Source: Methanomicrobiales archaeon (GTDB lineage: Archaea > Halobacteriota > Methanomicrobia > Methanomicrobiales > JACTUA01). From it: a stretch of DNA of 14,756 bases. Shown here in pieces: positions 1 to 6,284 of the stretch. The stretch lies in assembly GCA_028678965.1 (NCBI GenBank), contig JAJRCM010000005.1, positions 1 to 14,756 of the forward strand, in the 5' to 3' direction. Each line of letters opens with the position of its first letter. Position 1 is the stretch's first letter. Under the pieces are notes generated by a model. That model ran no database searches. It had not been told where the DNA came from and saw nothing but the letters and a program-made list of their open reading frames with translations. The translations under genes and the position numbers were made by a program.

Positions 1-89
1 GCATCTCTCCCGAATAATTCATGGTGATACGTTACATACCGTTCTTGCAGAAATCTAGACGAATGCATCACTCACGTTAATTTCACCCT
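1..89. other. Left-edge non-coding stretch downstream of alkD
   Basis: This stretch follows the stop of the minus-strand alkD gene. One plus-strand frame is open from base 2 to a TAG at 56-58 (18 codons), so the tail of a gene entering from the left is possible. An open run that short is expected by chance, and the residues match nothing I recognise. No terminator-like T-run for alkD is visible on the minus strand. Confidence 0.3.
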
Positions 90-800
90 TCAACAATTCT
101 TCATTGATACTGCTCTCATCTCTTTGGGCATGAGCTCAACCGCATATCGAAGTGCGGTTCGTGGCATGACCTTTCTGTGGTTCACCACAAACTCAAAAAC
201 CTCTTTTTCGTGTTTCCGACTTGCTTCTTTCAGCAACCACCCGTAGCCCTTCTGCACCATATCATCTGAATCCAGGAGCAGGATATCGACAATCTCAAAC
301 ACCGTATCCAGAAATTTTCCCTTTTTTACTGGAATAATCAGCGAAACTGCTGCTGCCCGTTTCAACCACCGGTTGTCTGATATTGCCCAGTGTTTCAGTT
401 CCTGAATAGAGTCCGGAAATCTTTCGATGAAGTTCCCCACTGTATGATTGCACAATCCATCGCAGGTGGCCCAATTATTGATATACTGGAGTATCCATCG
501 TTTGAAAAGTGCTAGGTCATTAGGCTCATACCGATCCGTAACCTTCGGTACCCAGAACGACACAACGAAGGCTTCCTCGCAATACCCGGAACGGTACAGT
601 TCTTCACACAATTCAAAAATGACATCTTTTTCCAGGTTTTGTATCTCGTTCCAGTAGGATGTAGCGATTTTACCCACAACTCCGGTCTTCACATCGTAAC
701 AGGTAACTCCTTCTTTGAAAAACCGCTGGAAGCTGTGTTTGGTCGCTTCATCGCTATTCTGTCGTAAATCCTGCCGAATTTTCTGGATAATTGCATTCAT
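90..800 (-). CDS. alkD: AlkD-family DNA alkylation repair glycosylase
   Basis: Predicted DNA glycosylase of the AlkD/HEAT-like repeat family, which removes bulky or positively charged alkylated bases (3-methyl- and 7-methyl-purines) without flipping the base. The protein is 236 residues, the usual family length, and is almost entirely helical with no signal peptide or membrane segment, so it should be cytosolic. Residues matching the lesion-recognition set of Bacillus cereus AlkD (Trp109, Asp113, Arg148, Trp187) are visible as Trp110 and Asp114 (in NNWATCD), Arg148 (in RWLKRAA) and Trp188 (in VQKGYGWLLKEA). The family's C-terminal pattern MPRTALRYAVE is at 212-222. It stands alone on the minus strand with its own upstream gap. 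The start codon is the first in the frame; no Shine-Dalgarno sequence is evident. Family assignment is strong; the exact substrate is inferred. Confidence 0.9.
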   Translation of the reverse strand: MNAIIQKIRQDLRQNSDEATKHSFQRFFKEGVTCYDVKTGVVGKIATSYWNEIQNLEKDVIFELCEELYRSGYCEEAFVVSFWVPKVTDRYEPNDLALFKRWILQYINNWATCDGLCNHTVGNFIERFPDSIQELKHWAISDNRWLKRAAAVSLIIPVKKGKFLDTVFEIVDILLLDSDDMVQKGYGWLLKEASRKHEKEVFEFVVNHRKVMPRTALRYAVELMPKEMRAVSMKNC

Positions 801-833
801 GATGGATACTATTCGCCAATATTTCGTCTATCG

Positions 834-840
834 TTATATT
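834..840 (-). promoter_or_regulatory. Candidate TATA box for alkD
   Basis: On the minus strand this reads AATATAA, about 37 bases before the alkD start codon. That would put transcription initiation roughly 10 bases before the ATG, fitting a short-leader archaeal transcript. It rests on position and AT-richness only. Confidence 0.3.
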
Positions 841-1048
841 CATCATGGAGGTATCGGTATCCTCTGTATCACCGGTATGACAATTTTTTTAACCTGATAC
901 TCCCATTTCCTGAAATATCGCAATCTGATGAATGAACATTCTTCTAGTGGGTGCCTGTCGTTTTCTGAGGTGCACGCTATTTACCAATAGAGTCAGACTG
1001 AATACTACACCTGGTAGGGAGAGAGAACATTCGTCATTTTATTCTGGT

Positions 1049-1054
1049 AAAAAA
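1049..1054 (-). terminator. Candidate poly-T terminator after tfs
   Basis: Six A residues on the plus strand make a T6 run on the tfs transcript, about 29 bases after the tfs stop codon. Archaeal intrinsic termination is driven mainly by such T-tracts. No hairpin is needed and none is obvious. Confidence 0.35.
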
Positions 1055-1082
1055 TCGGTATTGTGATCAGTATGGGTATGAG

Positions 1083-1391
1083 TTAGTCATATTCCCGCCA
1101 GGTATGGTTGCATTTGCAGCAGCGATAGAACCGGACCTCACTCTCGTCTGCGGAACGCAGCTGCCGAAGCCACCAGAATGCTGTGTTGTGGCTGCACTTG
1201 GGACACTTGGTGGGGCAGGTGGGGAGCGTGGCAATCGAAGGATCTTCGATAATCGTGATCTTCCGTTCCGTAGCCAGTTTTGTCTGCCTGAGCATGGAAT
1301 TCTCATCAGTCGGCCTGAGGTAGCCGCACTTACGACATTTCAGCTGACCACCAGAGGAGATCAGCATGCTCTTGCATTTGGGGCAGAACAT
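1083..1391 (-). CDS. tfs: Transcription factor S (transcript cleavage factor, TFIIS-like)
   Basis: Archaeal TFS binds RNA polymerase and stimulates cleavage of the nascent transcript in backtracked complexes, rescuing stalled polymerase. The protein is 102 residues, the standard TFS length. The N-terminal zinc ribbon uses Cys3, Cys6, Cys19 and Cys22, and the C-terminal TFIIS-type ribbon uses Cys63, Cys66, Cys91 and Cys94. The catalytic acidic hairpin Asp82-Glu83 lies in the hallmark RSADES stretch, followed by the terminal HTWREYD. I chose the ATG at 1391 because MFCPKC is the canonical start of the family. The frame stays open to 1643, but that would add 84 residues unlike TFS and overlap artA. 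The gene diverges from artA across 139 bases. No Shine-Dalgarno sequence is seen, so a leaderless transcript is plausible. Cys59 and Cys92 are additional cysteines near the ribbon. Confidence 0.95.
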   Translation of the reverse strand: MFCPKCKSMLISSGGQLKCRKCGYLRPTDENSMLRQTKLATERKITIIEDPSIATLPTCPTKCPKCSHNTAFWWLRQLRSADESEVRFYRCCKCNHTWREYD

Positions 1392-1417
1392 GGGGAGTAC
1401 TATCTGTAAGCGGGGGT

Positions 1418-1425
1418 GATTAATG
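1418..1425 (-). promoter_or_regulatory. Candidate TATA box for tfs
   Basis: On the minus strand this reads CATTAATC, centred about 30 bases before the tfs ATG. That is the spacing expected for a leaderless or near-leaderless archaeal promoter. The match to a TATA consensus is only moderate. Confidence 0.3.
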
Positions 1426-1435
1426 CTCCTCTGGT

Positions 1436-1455
1436 ACGCGAACCCCGGTTCGCGT
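1436..1455. repeat. Near-perfect palindrome between tfs and artA
   Basis: The arms ACGCGAACC (1436-1444) and GGTTCGCGT (1447-1455) are exact reverse complements separated by CC. The element lies just upstream of the candidate tfs TATA box and about 75 bases before the artA start. Its length, symmetry and place suggest a binding site for a dimeric regulator; a cruciform or RNA hairpin is also possible. The repeat is seen directly; its role is inferred. Confidence 0.6.
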
Positions 1456-1484
1456 GAGGAATTCATACCTCCAGTATCGGTCAG

Positions 1485-1497
1485 CTCCTGAAAGGAG
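1485..1497 (+). repeat. Small hairpin upstream of artA, followed by a T7 run
   Basis: CTCCT (1485-1489) and AGGAG (1493-1497) form a five-base-pair stem with a GAA loop, and a run of seven T lies at 1510-1516. If an artA transcript begins upstream this could act as a weak terminator or leader hairpin. AAGGAG at 1492-1497 resembles a Shine-Dalgarno sequence but is too far from the ATG at 1531 to serve it. Confidence 0.25.
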
Positions 1498-1530
1498 TAT
1501 CCCAAATCCTTTTTTTCTCCCGCGAATGAT

Positions 1531-2358
1531 ATGTTAACGATGGTGGACGCCCTCCTTTTGCTCGCATCGGCCGCATTCATCGGTTCCCTCGTCCCGTTTC
1601 GATATAATAACATCCTTGCGGCGGTGGGCTGGGCAAGCATCATCAGCGCTCTCTATGCCGAGCTCCCTTATTACTTTTCGGTGAATAATTTCATCTACCC
1701 GTTATTCGCCCTTTTATCCGTCCCGTTTCTCATTATTACCTGGGATAGGCTCTATCACCGGGATGAACCGGTCATGAGCCTCTCCCGTGCTGCGGCTTTC
1801 GCGTGCCTGATCTATGCTCCCTTTGCATTCATTTCACCTCTCGGTGACTGGCTCATTGGTGTGGTGGTGGGACAGACACGGTGGATGCTTGATCTCTTTC
1901 GGCTCCCCACAGCCCTGGCATCCTGGAATATTATCGCCAGGAATGGGCTCAGGACAGAGATTATCCTTGCCTGCACCGGCATCCAGAGCATCGCCATCAT
2001 GCTAGGAGTTATCGGCGGGGTAGAGTCCACCCTGCGCCAGAAAGTGATTGGTTTACTCTTGATAGCCCCGGTTATCTATGGGTTGAATATTGTCCGGAAC
2101 ACCTTCGTCATCGCGGCATATACCGAGCAATGGTTCCCGTACCTTCCCGAATTTGCGAGTAACGGGGAATACGGATATGAGAGTTTCTTTTGGGCCCATA
2201 ATGTGATCTCCGAGATCCTTGCGCTCTTCGTTCTCATCGGGCTCGCGTATCAACTCTTCGCCGTCATCCCGGCACTTGGCGATTGGGCAAACGACCTATA
2301 TACGGTCTACCATGACGATGTGGCGAGAGGGCTCCGGCGGATTGGACTGTTACCATGA
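1531..2358 (+). CDS. artA: Archaeosortase A
   Basis: Predicted integral membrane transpeptidase that recognises C-terminal PGF-CTERM signals, cleaves them and takes part in anchoring surface proteins to an archaeal lipid. The protein is 275 residues with many hydrophobic segments (about 5-20, 28-45, 54-70, 87-102, 106-114, 144-163, 171-184 and 226-246). The exosortase/archaeosortase signature is visible as the nucleophile Cys148 in LACTGIQSIAIM and Arg189 in NIVRNTFVIAAY. The third conserved position lies in WAHNVISEI, where His223 is the likeliest base. Start: ATG at 1531, with ATG at 1540 as an alternative; no ribosome binding site precedes either, suggesting a leaderless message. It diverges from tfs and converges on a CDP-alcohol phosphatidyltransferase, the enzyme class linked to ArtA in haloarchaea. 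No PGF-CTERM substrate is encoded in this window. Family assignment is strong; the subtype is inferred. Confidence 0.88.
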   Translation: MLTMVDALLLLASAAFIGSLVPFRYNNILAAVGWASIISALYAELPYYFSVNNFIYPLFALLSVPFLIITWDRLYHRDEPVMSLSRAAAFACLIYAPFAFISPLGDWLIGVVVGQTRWMLDLFRLPTALASWNIIARNGLRTEIILACTGIQSIAIMLGVIGGVESTLRQKVIGLLLIAPVIYGLNIVRNTFVIAAYTEQWFPYLPEFASNGEYGYESFFWAHNVISEILALFVLIGLAYQLFAVIPALGDWANDLYTVYHDDVARGLRRIGLLP

Positions 2359-2370
2359 GCGTATTCGAGT

Positions 2371-2378
2371 AAAAAAAA
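2371..2378 (-). terminator. Candidate poly-T terminator for the phosphatidyltransferase gene
   Basis: Eight A residues on the plus strand give a T8 run on the minus strand, about 93 bases after the phosphatidyltransferase stop and just beyond the end of convergent artA. T-tracts of this length are typical archaeal termination signals. Confidence 0.4.
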
Positions 2379-2470
2379 TGAAACAACATGGATATGGTGA
2401 GACGCTCCTGTTTGAGATACAGCAATTGTTCAAGTACAGGTGTAGCGGCGCTATGGGATATTCTTCTATG

Positions 2471-3100
2471 CTACAGGTTGTTATAAAGATACACAATCCG
2501 CTCGATTGCCGAGAGGTTGGTGCAGATAGCAATCACCAGCACTGAGATCCAGAGAAAGCCAGTGAGTCCTCCGGTTATCAGGAAAAGGATCGTTTCCGGC
2601 CGCCCGAAGAATCCTATTCCCTCGAGGGGGTCCTCGATCTTACCACCCACCCGTTCCTTAAACCCGACCTCTGCGTAGACCACCGGTTTGATAAAGGTGT
2701 TGATCATGGACCCGATGATAGCGAGGGAAACGATACCCCAGTCCGCAAGAGGGGAGAGAGCGAAGAATCGGGTAAGCACCGCGAGACCTGAGAGCCCGAT
2801 ACCGAGGAGAGCGAAGGAATCGACATACTTGTCGATAATCCAATCAACCACCGCACCGAACTTTGTCTGCATCCCTTTCTTCCGGGCGACGCTCCCATCG
2901 ATGAGATCGAGGATGGCTGAGATAAGGAGAAGAGTACTCCCTAAAAAGAATTCCCCCCCCATATAAGAGATTGCACACCCCAGGCCGAAGATGAGGGAGA
3001 GAAGGGAGATCTGGTTGGGGCTCAATCCCAGGGTGATGCAGAGATCGGCGACAGGTTCCAGGTGTGCAATGAACCGTGGGCGGAGTGCGGTAATGTTCAT
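2471..3100 (-). CDS. CDP-alcohol phosphatidyltransferase (probable archaetidylinositol-phosphate synthase type)
   Basis: Membrane enzyme that transfers an archaetidyl group from CDP-archaeol to an alcohol, making a polar headgroup phospholipid. The 209-residue protein carries the complete family motif D-x2-DG-x2-AR-x8-G-x3-D-x3-D: Asp65, Asp68-Gly69, Ala72-Arg73, Gly82, Asp86 and Asp90. The aspartates bind two metal ions and the substrate. Hydrophobic segments flank the motif (about 30-62, 94-116, 121-143 and 168-192). SPNQIS near residue 27 and GFFGRPETI near 163 resemble archaetidylinositol-phosphate synthases, but archaetidylserine or archaetidylglycerol synthases share this fold, so the acceptor alcohol is uncertain. 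The final Asp is followed by Lys-Tyr where Arg is more usual. It is convergent with artA and divergent from arfC. Compare with haloarchaeal pssA, which works with artA. Confidence 0.87.
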   Translation of the reverse strand: MNITALRPRFIAHLEPVADLCITLGLSPNQISLLSLIFGLGCAISYMGGEFFLGSTLLLISAILDLIDGSVARKKGMQTKFGAVVDWIIDKYVDSFALLGIGLSGLAVLTRFFALSPLADWGIVSLAIIGSMINTFIKPVVYAEVGFKERVGGKIEDPLEGIGFFGRPETILFLITGGLTGFLWISVLVIAICTNLSAIERIVYLYNNL

Positions 3101-3162
3101 AGTCTGCCGGGAACGCGCAGCGCGGTCGTTCTTCCCGTACCCAAATCTTATTCTGTCCCTGA

Positions 3163-3172
3163 TTTAATATAT
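3163..3172. promoter_or_regulatory. TATA-like element in the divergent phosphatidyltransferase/arfC gap
   Basis: The AT-rich run TTTAATATAT is the best TATA-like sequence in the 80-base divergent gap. It is only about 13 bases from the arfC start, too close to drive that ATG, but it lies well placed for a minus-strand transcript of the phosphatidyltransferase with a leader of about 40 bases. A weaker candidate for arfC, AAATCTTATT, lies at 3143-3152. Confidence 0.3.
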
Positions 3173-3180
3173 CTTGCAGA

Positions 3181-3888
3181 ATGGAGAAGAACAGCACAGA
3201 CTGGCGCCCCCACGTCCTGATGATGTCCGAGATCACCGCGGACGGGAAGCTCACCTTGAAGAAGGGAGCTTCGAGCAAAATCCTGATGAAGTATATGGCA
3301 CCTGAAACCGAGGTCCTTCTCCATAGTACCAGGGCTGAACTGGATGCCATCATGGTGGGTTCGAACACCATCAAGATTGATAACTCCTTCCTCACGGTCA
3401 GGAAAGTGAAGGGCAAGAATCCGCTACGGGTTATTCCCAACAGCAGGGCTGATATTCCTCTTGATTCCAACGTCCTGAAGCCGGATGCACCCACCCTGAT
3501 CGCCGTCAGTGAGAAAGCTCCCAAGGAAAAGGTGGCTGCCATCCGTGAACGGGGAGCGAGTGTGGAGATTGCCGGGAGAGAGGCGGTTGATCTCCCTGTC
3601 CTCATGCGCCTGCTCAGGCAGAAGTATGGAGTGCGACGGATGATGGTTGAGGGTGGGCCAACCCTGAACTGGTATATGTTGCGAGACCGTCTGGTGGATG
3701 AGATACGGTTGATTCACCTACCCTTCATTGTGGGGGGTGCAGATACCCCCTCCCTCGTCGGTGGGATGCATATTGAGCACGAGGAGGAGATGATCCGGCT
3801 CACTCTCAAACGTTTCTACCTCTGCGGGAGTAACCTGGTGACAGAGTACGATGTGCTCTATACAGGAGCGTCAAATGGGATTTCTTGA
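3181..3888 (+). CDS. arfC: 2,5-diamino-6-ribosylamino-4(3H)-pyrimidinone 5'-phosphate reductase
   Basis: NADPH-dependent reductase of the RibD C-terminal/Rib7 family. In archaea it reduces the ribose side chain of the GTP-derived pyrimidine to the ribitylamino form, before deamination, on the route to riboflavin and the F420 deazaflavin. The protein is 235 residues, slightly longer than the usual 220-225 because of about ten extra N-terminal residues. Visible family features are SEITADGK (16-23), AIMVGSNTI with DN (57-68) for nucleotide and substrate binding, VEGGPTLN (156-163), and LVDEI followed by PFIVGGADTPSLVGG (171-195). The ATG at 3181 is kept because the conserved core begins by residue 9; no ribosome binding site is evident. 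It overlaps sppA by 14 bases, so the two are probably co-transcribed despite unrelated functions. The enzyme is expected to be a cytosolic dimer. Confidence 0.92.
   Translation: MEKNSTDWRPHVLMMSEITADGKLTLKKGASSKILMKYMAPETEVLLHSTRAELDAIMVGSNTIKIDNSFLTVRKVKGKNPLRVIPNSRADIPLDSNVLKPDAPTLIAVSEKAPKEKVAAIRERGASVEIAGREAVDLPVLMRLLRQKYGVRRMMVEGGPTLNWYMLRDRLVDEIRLIHLPFIVGGADTPSLVGGMHIEHEEEMIRLTLKRFYLCGSNLVTEYDVLYTGASNGIS
3864..3868 (+). promoter_or_regulatory. Ribosome binding site deciding the sppA start
   Basis: AGGAG lies six bases before the ATG at 3875, inside the end of arfC. It favours 3875 over the in-frame ATG at 3851, which would add eight residues and has no such site. Confidence 0.6.
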
Positions 3889-4663
3889 CGACCAGATCCA
3901 GGCGATCGAGACCAGGAAGCGGCGAAGAACGCTCATCGTCCCGATCTTCATCATCCTCTTCTTCCTTACTTTGATCATAGGGGGAATGCTCCTCCATTCT
4001 TACACCCATGGGAAGAGTGTGACCGTTGTGGTCATGGAGGGGGAACTCTTTACCGGGGATTTCTCTGGTTCAGGATTCACCGGTAGCGAGAGAGTAGGGA
4101 GGAATCTTATCGGTGCGGCGGATGATCCACTGGTAGAAGCAATTGTGCTTCGGGTCAACAGTCCAGGAGGTACTCCTGCGGCAGCACAGGAGATCATTGA
4201 GGATTTAAAGTATGCCCGGGCGAGAAAACCGGTCGTTGTCTCTATCGGCGACATGGCTACCTCGGCTGCGTACTATGTCTGTGCTTATGCCGATCGGATT
4301 TATGCAAACCCTGACTCCATCACGGGGGGTATCGGTACAGTCTGGATATTCTATGATATCAGCCACTGGATGGAGAAGGAGGGCTATGCAGTCACCGTGA
4401 TCAAGTCCGGCGATCAGAAAGACATGACTTATCCTTACCGTCCACTCTCCTCAGAGGAGGAGACCTATGCCCGGGATGTGGTGAACCGCAGCTTTGAACG
4501 ATTTGTCACCGATATCACCGGACAGCGGAATATCTCCCGTGATGTGGTGGAAACAGGGAGGCTCTTCAGAGGGGAAGAGGGGCGAAATATCGGTCTTGTT
4601 GATGAACTGGGAAACCTGAATGCAGCCATCGAAGGAGCAAGAACCCTCGCCCGGCAGCGTTAA
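3875..4663 (+). CDS. sppA: Signal peptide peptidase SppA (S49 serine protease)
   Basis: Membrane-bound Ser-Lys protease thought to degrade signal peptides left in the membrane after secretion. The protein is 262 residues: a basic N-terminus (KRRR at 15-18), one transmembrane segment at about 19-40 and an extracytoplasmic S49 domain. Family features are RVNSPGGTPAAAQEI (93-107), the serine region GDMATSAAYYV with probable nucleophile Ser130, ITGGIG (149-154), and KSGDQKD (177-183), where Lys182 aligns with the general-base lysine of Bacillus SppA. The late motif GRLFRGEEGRNIGLVDELG (228-246) is also typical. The usual ASGGYY around the nucleophile reads TSAAYY here. The gene is translationally coupled to arfC by a 14-base overlap and ends tail to tail with truD. 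A role in clearing peptides released by the nearby archaeosortase is possible but is speculation. Confidence 0.92.
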   Translation: MGFLDDQIQAIETRKRRRTLIVPIFIILFFLTLIIGGMLLHSYTHGKSVTVVVMEGELFTGDFSGSGFTGSERVGRNLIGAADDPLVEAIVLRVNSPGGTPAAAQEIIEDLKYARARKPVVVSIGDMATSAAYYVCAYADRIYANPDSITGGIGTVWIFYDISHWMEKEGYAVTVIKSGDQKDMTYPYRPLSSEEETYARDVVNRSFERFVTDITGQRNISRDVVETGRLFRGEEGRNIGLVDELGNLNAAIEGARTLARQR

Positions 4664-5925
4664 ACGAGCGTCACCGGGTCTGACTTCATGAATTCCCGGC
4701 AGATCGTGGTTGCATATTCTCCAGGTCCCAGCGTGAACTCCAGCCGCACATTGGTGTCCTGTATGCGAAAAGAGATCGCGGTATTCAGGCTGAGCTGCCG
4801 GTAGAAACCGTGAAACGCGGTGCGGACAAACTTCTGGGCATTCTGAAAATGGGACGAGCTGATTTCGTGATACGCAAGCAGCTCTTTTACGGTGGGTGAG
4901 GTATGATCCCATTCTACCGGTAGAGCCCCAGGAATGAAAAGCGCAATCCGGGCGCGATTTTTATTGATATGGAGCCTTGCTGCCCCGAATGTTTGGGCTG
5001 AAAGTACATCGGTTTTTCCATTCTCGAAGAGGAGATGATCTCCTTCCGTCGGTTCGGTGAGGGGGATGCCGTCCCTGCACCTCTGGCTCAGTGCGCAGTT
5101 GAACAGGTAAGATTGGAACGCGCTCACCAGCAGAGAGAGGAGCTTGGGAGGGAGGGTATGGAGGGCCCCCTGGTAATCTCCAGGATGGGAGGAGAGGTGG
5201 TGGAGCATTGCCCGTTCGTAGGAGAGATAAACGGGAAACTGGTGGAGGGCTCGTTTGGGATCATGGTGATCCATGAATTCCTTGCGTACCGCCTGGGTCT
5301 CAGATAGTTCACCAGAAGAAGTTCCTGCGATATAGGTGAGAACCGCACCCTCATAATCCCCGAGAAGGATCTGTTTGCCGACAAGGTGGGTGAGAGGTCG
5401 TGCCACACCGAACCGCTGGACACCATAATAATTCAACACTCCATGCTGTATCTCCCTCGCGATGGTGCTCACCTTCTCCTCCAGTGCGTCCGGAATACAC
5501 TTGCGGATACAGATGGAGAACGTGTTCCCTCGTAGCATCCCCAGGGAAAGAGGAACTGGCGATCGACCAACCATTTCAAGGCAGACATCCCTCAGTGAGA
5601 CCCGTTCAAGCATGGCGGGTTCCACATCATAGATGGTGATCAGCTGCACGGTCACTGCATGCTTGTCCTTGGTTCCTGCCCAGGCAATGCGCCGGTGACT
5701 GATCCCCAGCACCCGCGCCAGCTCCTTCACCAGCCGCTGGAGCTCCCAGTCCCTCTTGGTGAGTCGGCAGACTAAATATCGTCCCTCGCTCCCTATAGGA
5801 AACGATAATTCCTCCACTTTGAAATCTTCGGGAGAGGTTCTGAGTATACCACCAATCCCCGGTGTATCGGTGGTGTAGTATGCCATTCCCAGAGCTTGTT
5901 CCAGCGGATGCGAACTCTTCATCAT
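4660..5925 (-). CDS. truD: tRNA pseudouridine(13) synthase TruD
   Basis: Isomerises uridine to pseudouridine at position 13 of tRNAs. The protein is 421 residues, normal for archaeal TruD. The catalytic aspartate is Asp87 in the family motif AGTKDKHA (83-90). Other TruD features are an N-terminal EDFKVEEL (33-40), NYYGVQRFGVARPLTHLVGK from about residue 165, and a late LLVSAFQSYLFN for the helical part of the TRUD insertion domain. The gene starts inside the last codons of pth2 in an ATGA-type four-base overlap. A second ATG directly follows the first, so 5922 is an equally good start. No strong ribosome binding site is present, which agrees with translational coupling to pth2. Its stop codon shares TTAA with the opposing sppA stop. 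Confidence 0.96.
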   Translation of the reverse strand: MMKSSHPLEQALGMAYYTTDTPGIGGILRTSPEDFKVEELSFPIGSEGRYLVCRLTKRDWELQRLVKELARVLGISHRRIAWAGTKDKHAVTVQLITIYDVEPAMLERVSLRDVCLEMVGRSPVPLSLGMLRGNTFSICIRKCIPDALEEKVSTIAREIQHGVLNYYGVQRFGVARPLTHLVGKQILLGDYEGAVLTYIAGTSSGELSETQAVRKEFMDHHDPKRALHQFPVYLSYERAMLHHLSSHPGDYQGALHTLPPKLLSLLVSAFQSYLFNCALSQRCRDGIPLTEPTEGDHLLFENGKTDVLSAQTFGAARLHINKNRARIALFIPGALPVEWDHTSPTVKELLAYHEISSSHFQNAQKFVRTAFHGFYRQLSLNTAISFRIQDTNVRLEFTLGPGEYATTICREFMKSDPVTLV

Positions 5926-6284
5926 AAGAGTGGGAGAGTACCGGTAATCTTATCCAGCTCCTCGCACCTCGCCGGTCCGAGGCCGAGAGCGGTGAGGGTG
6001 CCGGGGGGGAGCTCGGTGAGACCGGCATCTTCGATCAGCGCGGTAGCAATCCCCCTAGCTTCTGCGAGGGATTTTAATTCATAGAGCGTCCGTTCATCTT
6101 TCGCCTTCAGGATAACTTTCTTCTGCCCCTCGGAGAGCCAGCTCCTCCTTGTCCCATCGTCCGCCCGCTGGAAGGCAGAGATCGCCGCATGGGCTGCCTG
6201 GGCGCACATCTTGCCGCAGCTCATCCGCACATCAGTGCGCACGACCAGACACTGTTTCCAGGTAAACTGGCGTTCTTCTGTCAT
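5922..6284 (-). CDS. pth2: Peptidyl-tRNA hydrolase, Pth2 family
   Basis: Releases tRNA from prematurely dropped peptidyl-tRNAs; this is the archaeal/eukaryotic type, unrelated to bacterial Pth1. The 120-residue length is standard. The family signature is clear: Lys11 and Gln12 in WKQCLVVRTD, Asp18, Gly24-Lys25, and AQAAHAA (28-34) with His32. Near the C-terminus are TALIEDAGLTELPPGT (81-96) and TALGLGP. The ATG at 6284 is right because MTEERQFTWKQ gives the usual N-terminus; the open frame upstream to 6506 is antisense to the reductase gene. It forms a pth2-truD operon with a four-base overlap, joining two tRNA-related activities. It diverges from the reductase gene with only 33 bases between start codons, so its promoter must be very compact. 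Confidence 0.95.
   Translation of the reverse strand: MTEERQFTWKQCLVVRTDVRMSCGKMCAQAAHAAISAFQRADDGTRRSWLSEGQKKVILKAKDERTLYELKSLAEARGIATALIEDAGLTELPPGTLTALGLGPARCEELDKITGTLPLL

Larger units (their letters stand above)
801..1082. other. Intergenic region between alkD and tfs
   Basis: This 282-base gap shows no convincing coding region on either strand; open frames entering it are short and shadow alkD. It should hold the alkD promoter near its left end and the tfs terminator near its right end. The octamer GAACATTC occurs twice (934-941 and 1025-1032); the first copy lies inside a small inverted repeat, GAATG-AA-CATTC, at 930-941. The direct repeat GGTATCGGTATC lies at 850-861. No tRNA or other structured RNA was recognised by eye. 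Confidence 0.4.

Noticed and set aside
2..58. Possible tail of a plus-strand gene at the left edge
   Set aside because: Eighteen open codons are not significant and the residues match no family I know.
1104..1409. A 101-residue plus-strand frame
   Set aside because: It lies opposite tfs, whose zinc-ribbon cysteines prove the coding strand.
1083..1643. A 186-residue minus-strand frame extending tfs upstream
   Set aside because: The extra 84 residues do not resemble TFS, overlap artA and include the palindrome; the family start MFCPKC fixes the ATG at 1391.
2844..3605. A 253-residue minus-strand frame across arfC
   Set aside because: It is antisense to the well-conserved arfC and runs out of frame through the phosphatidyltransferase; its residues look like shadow coding.
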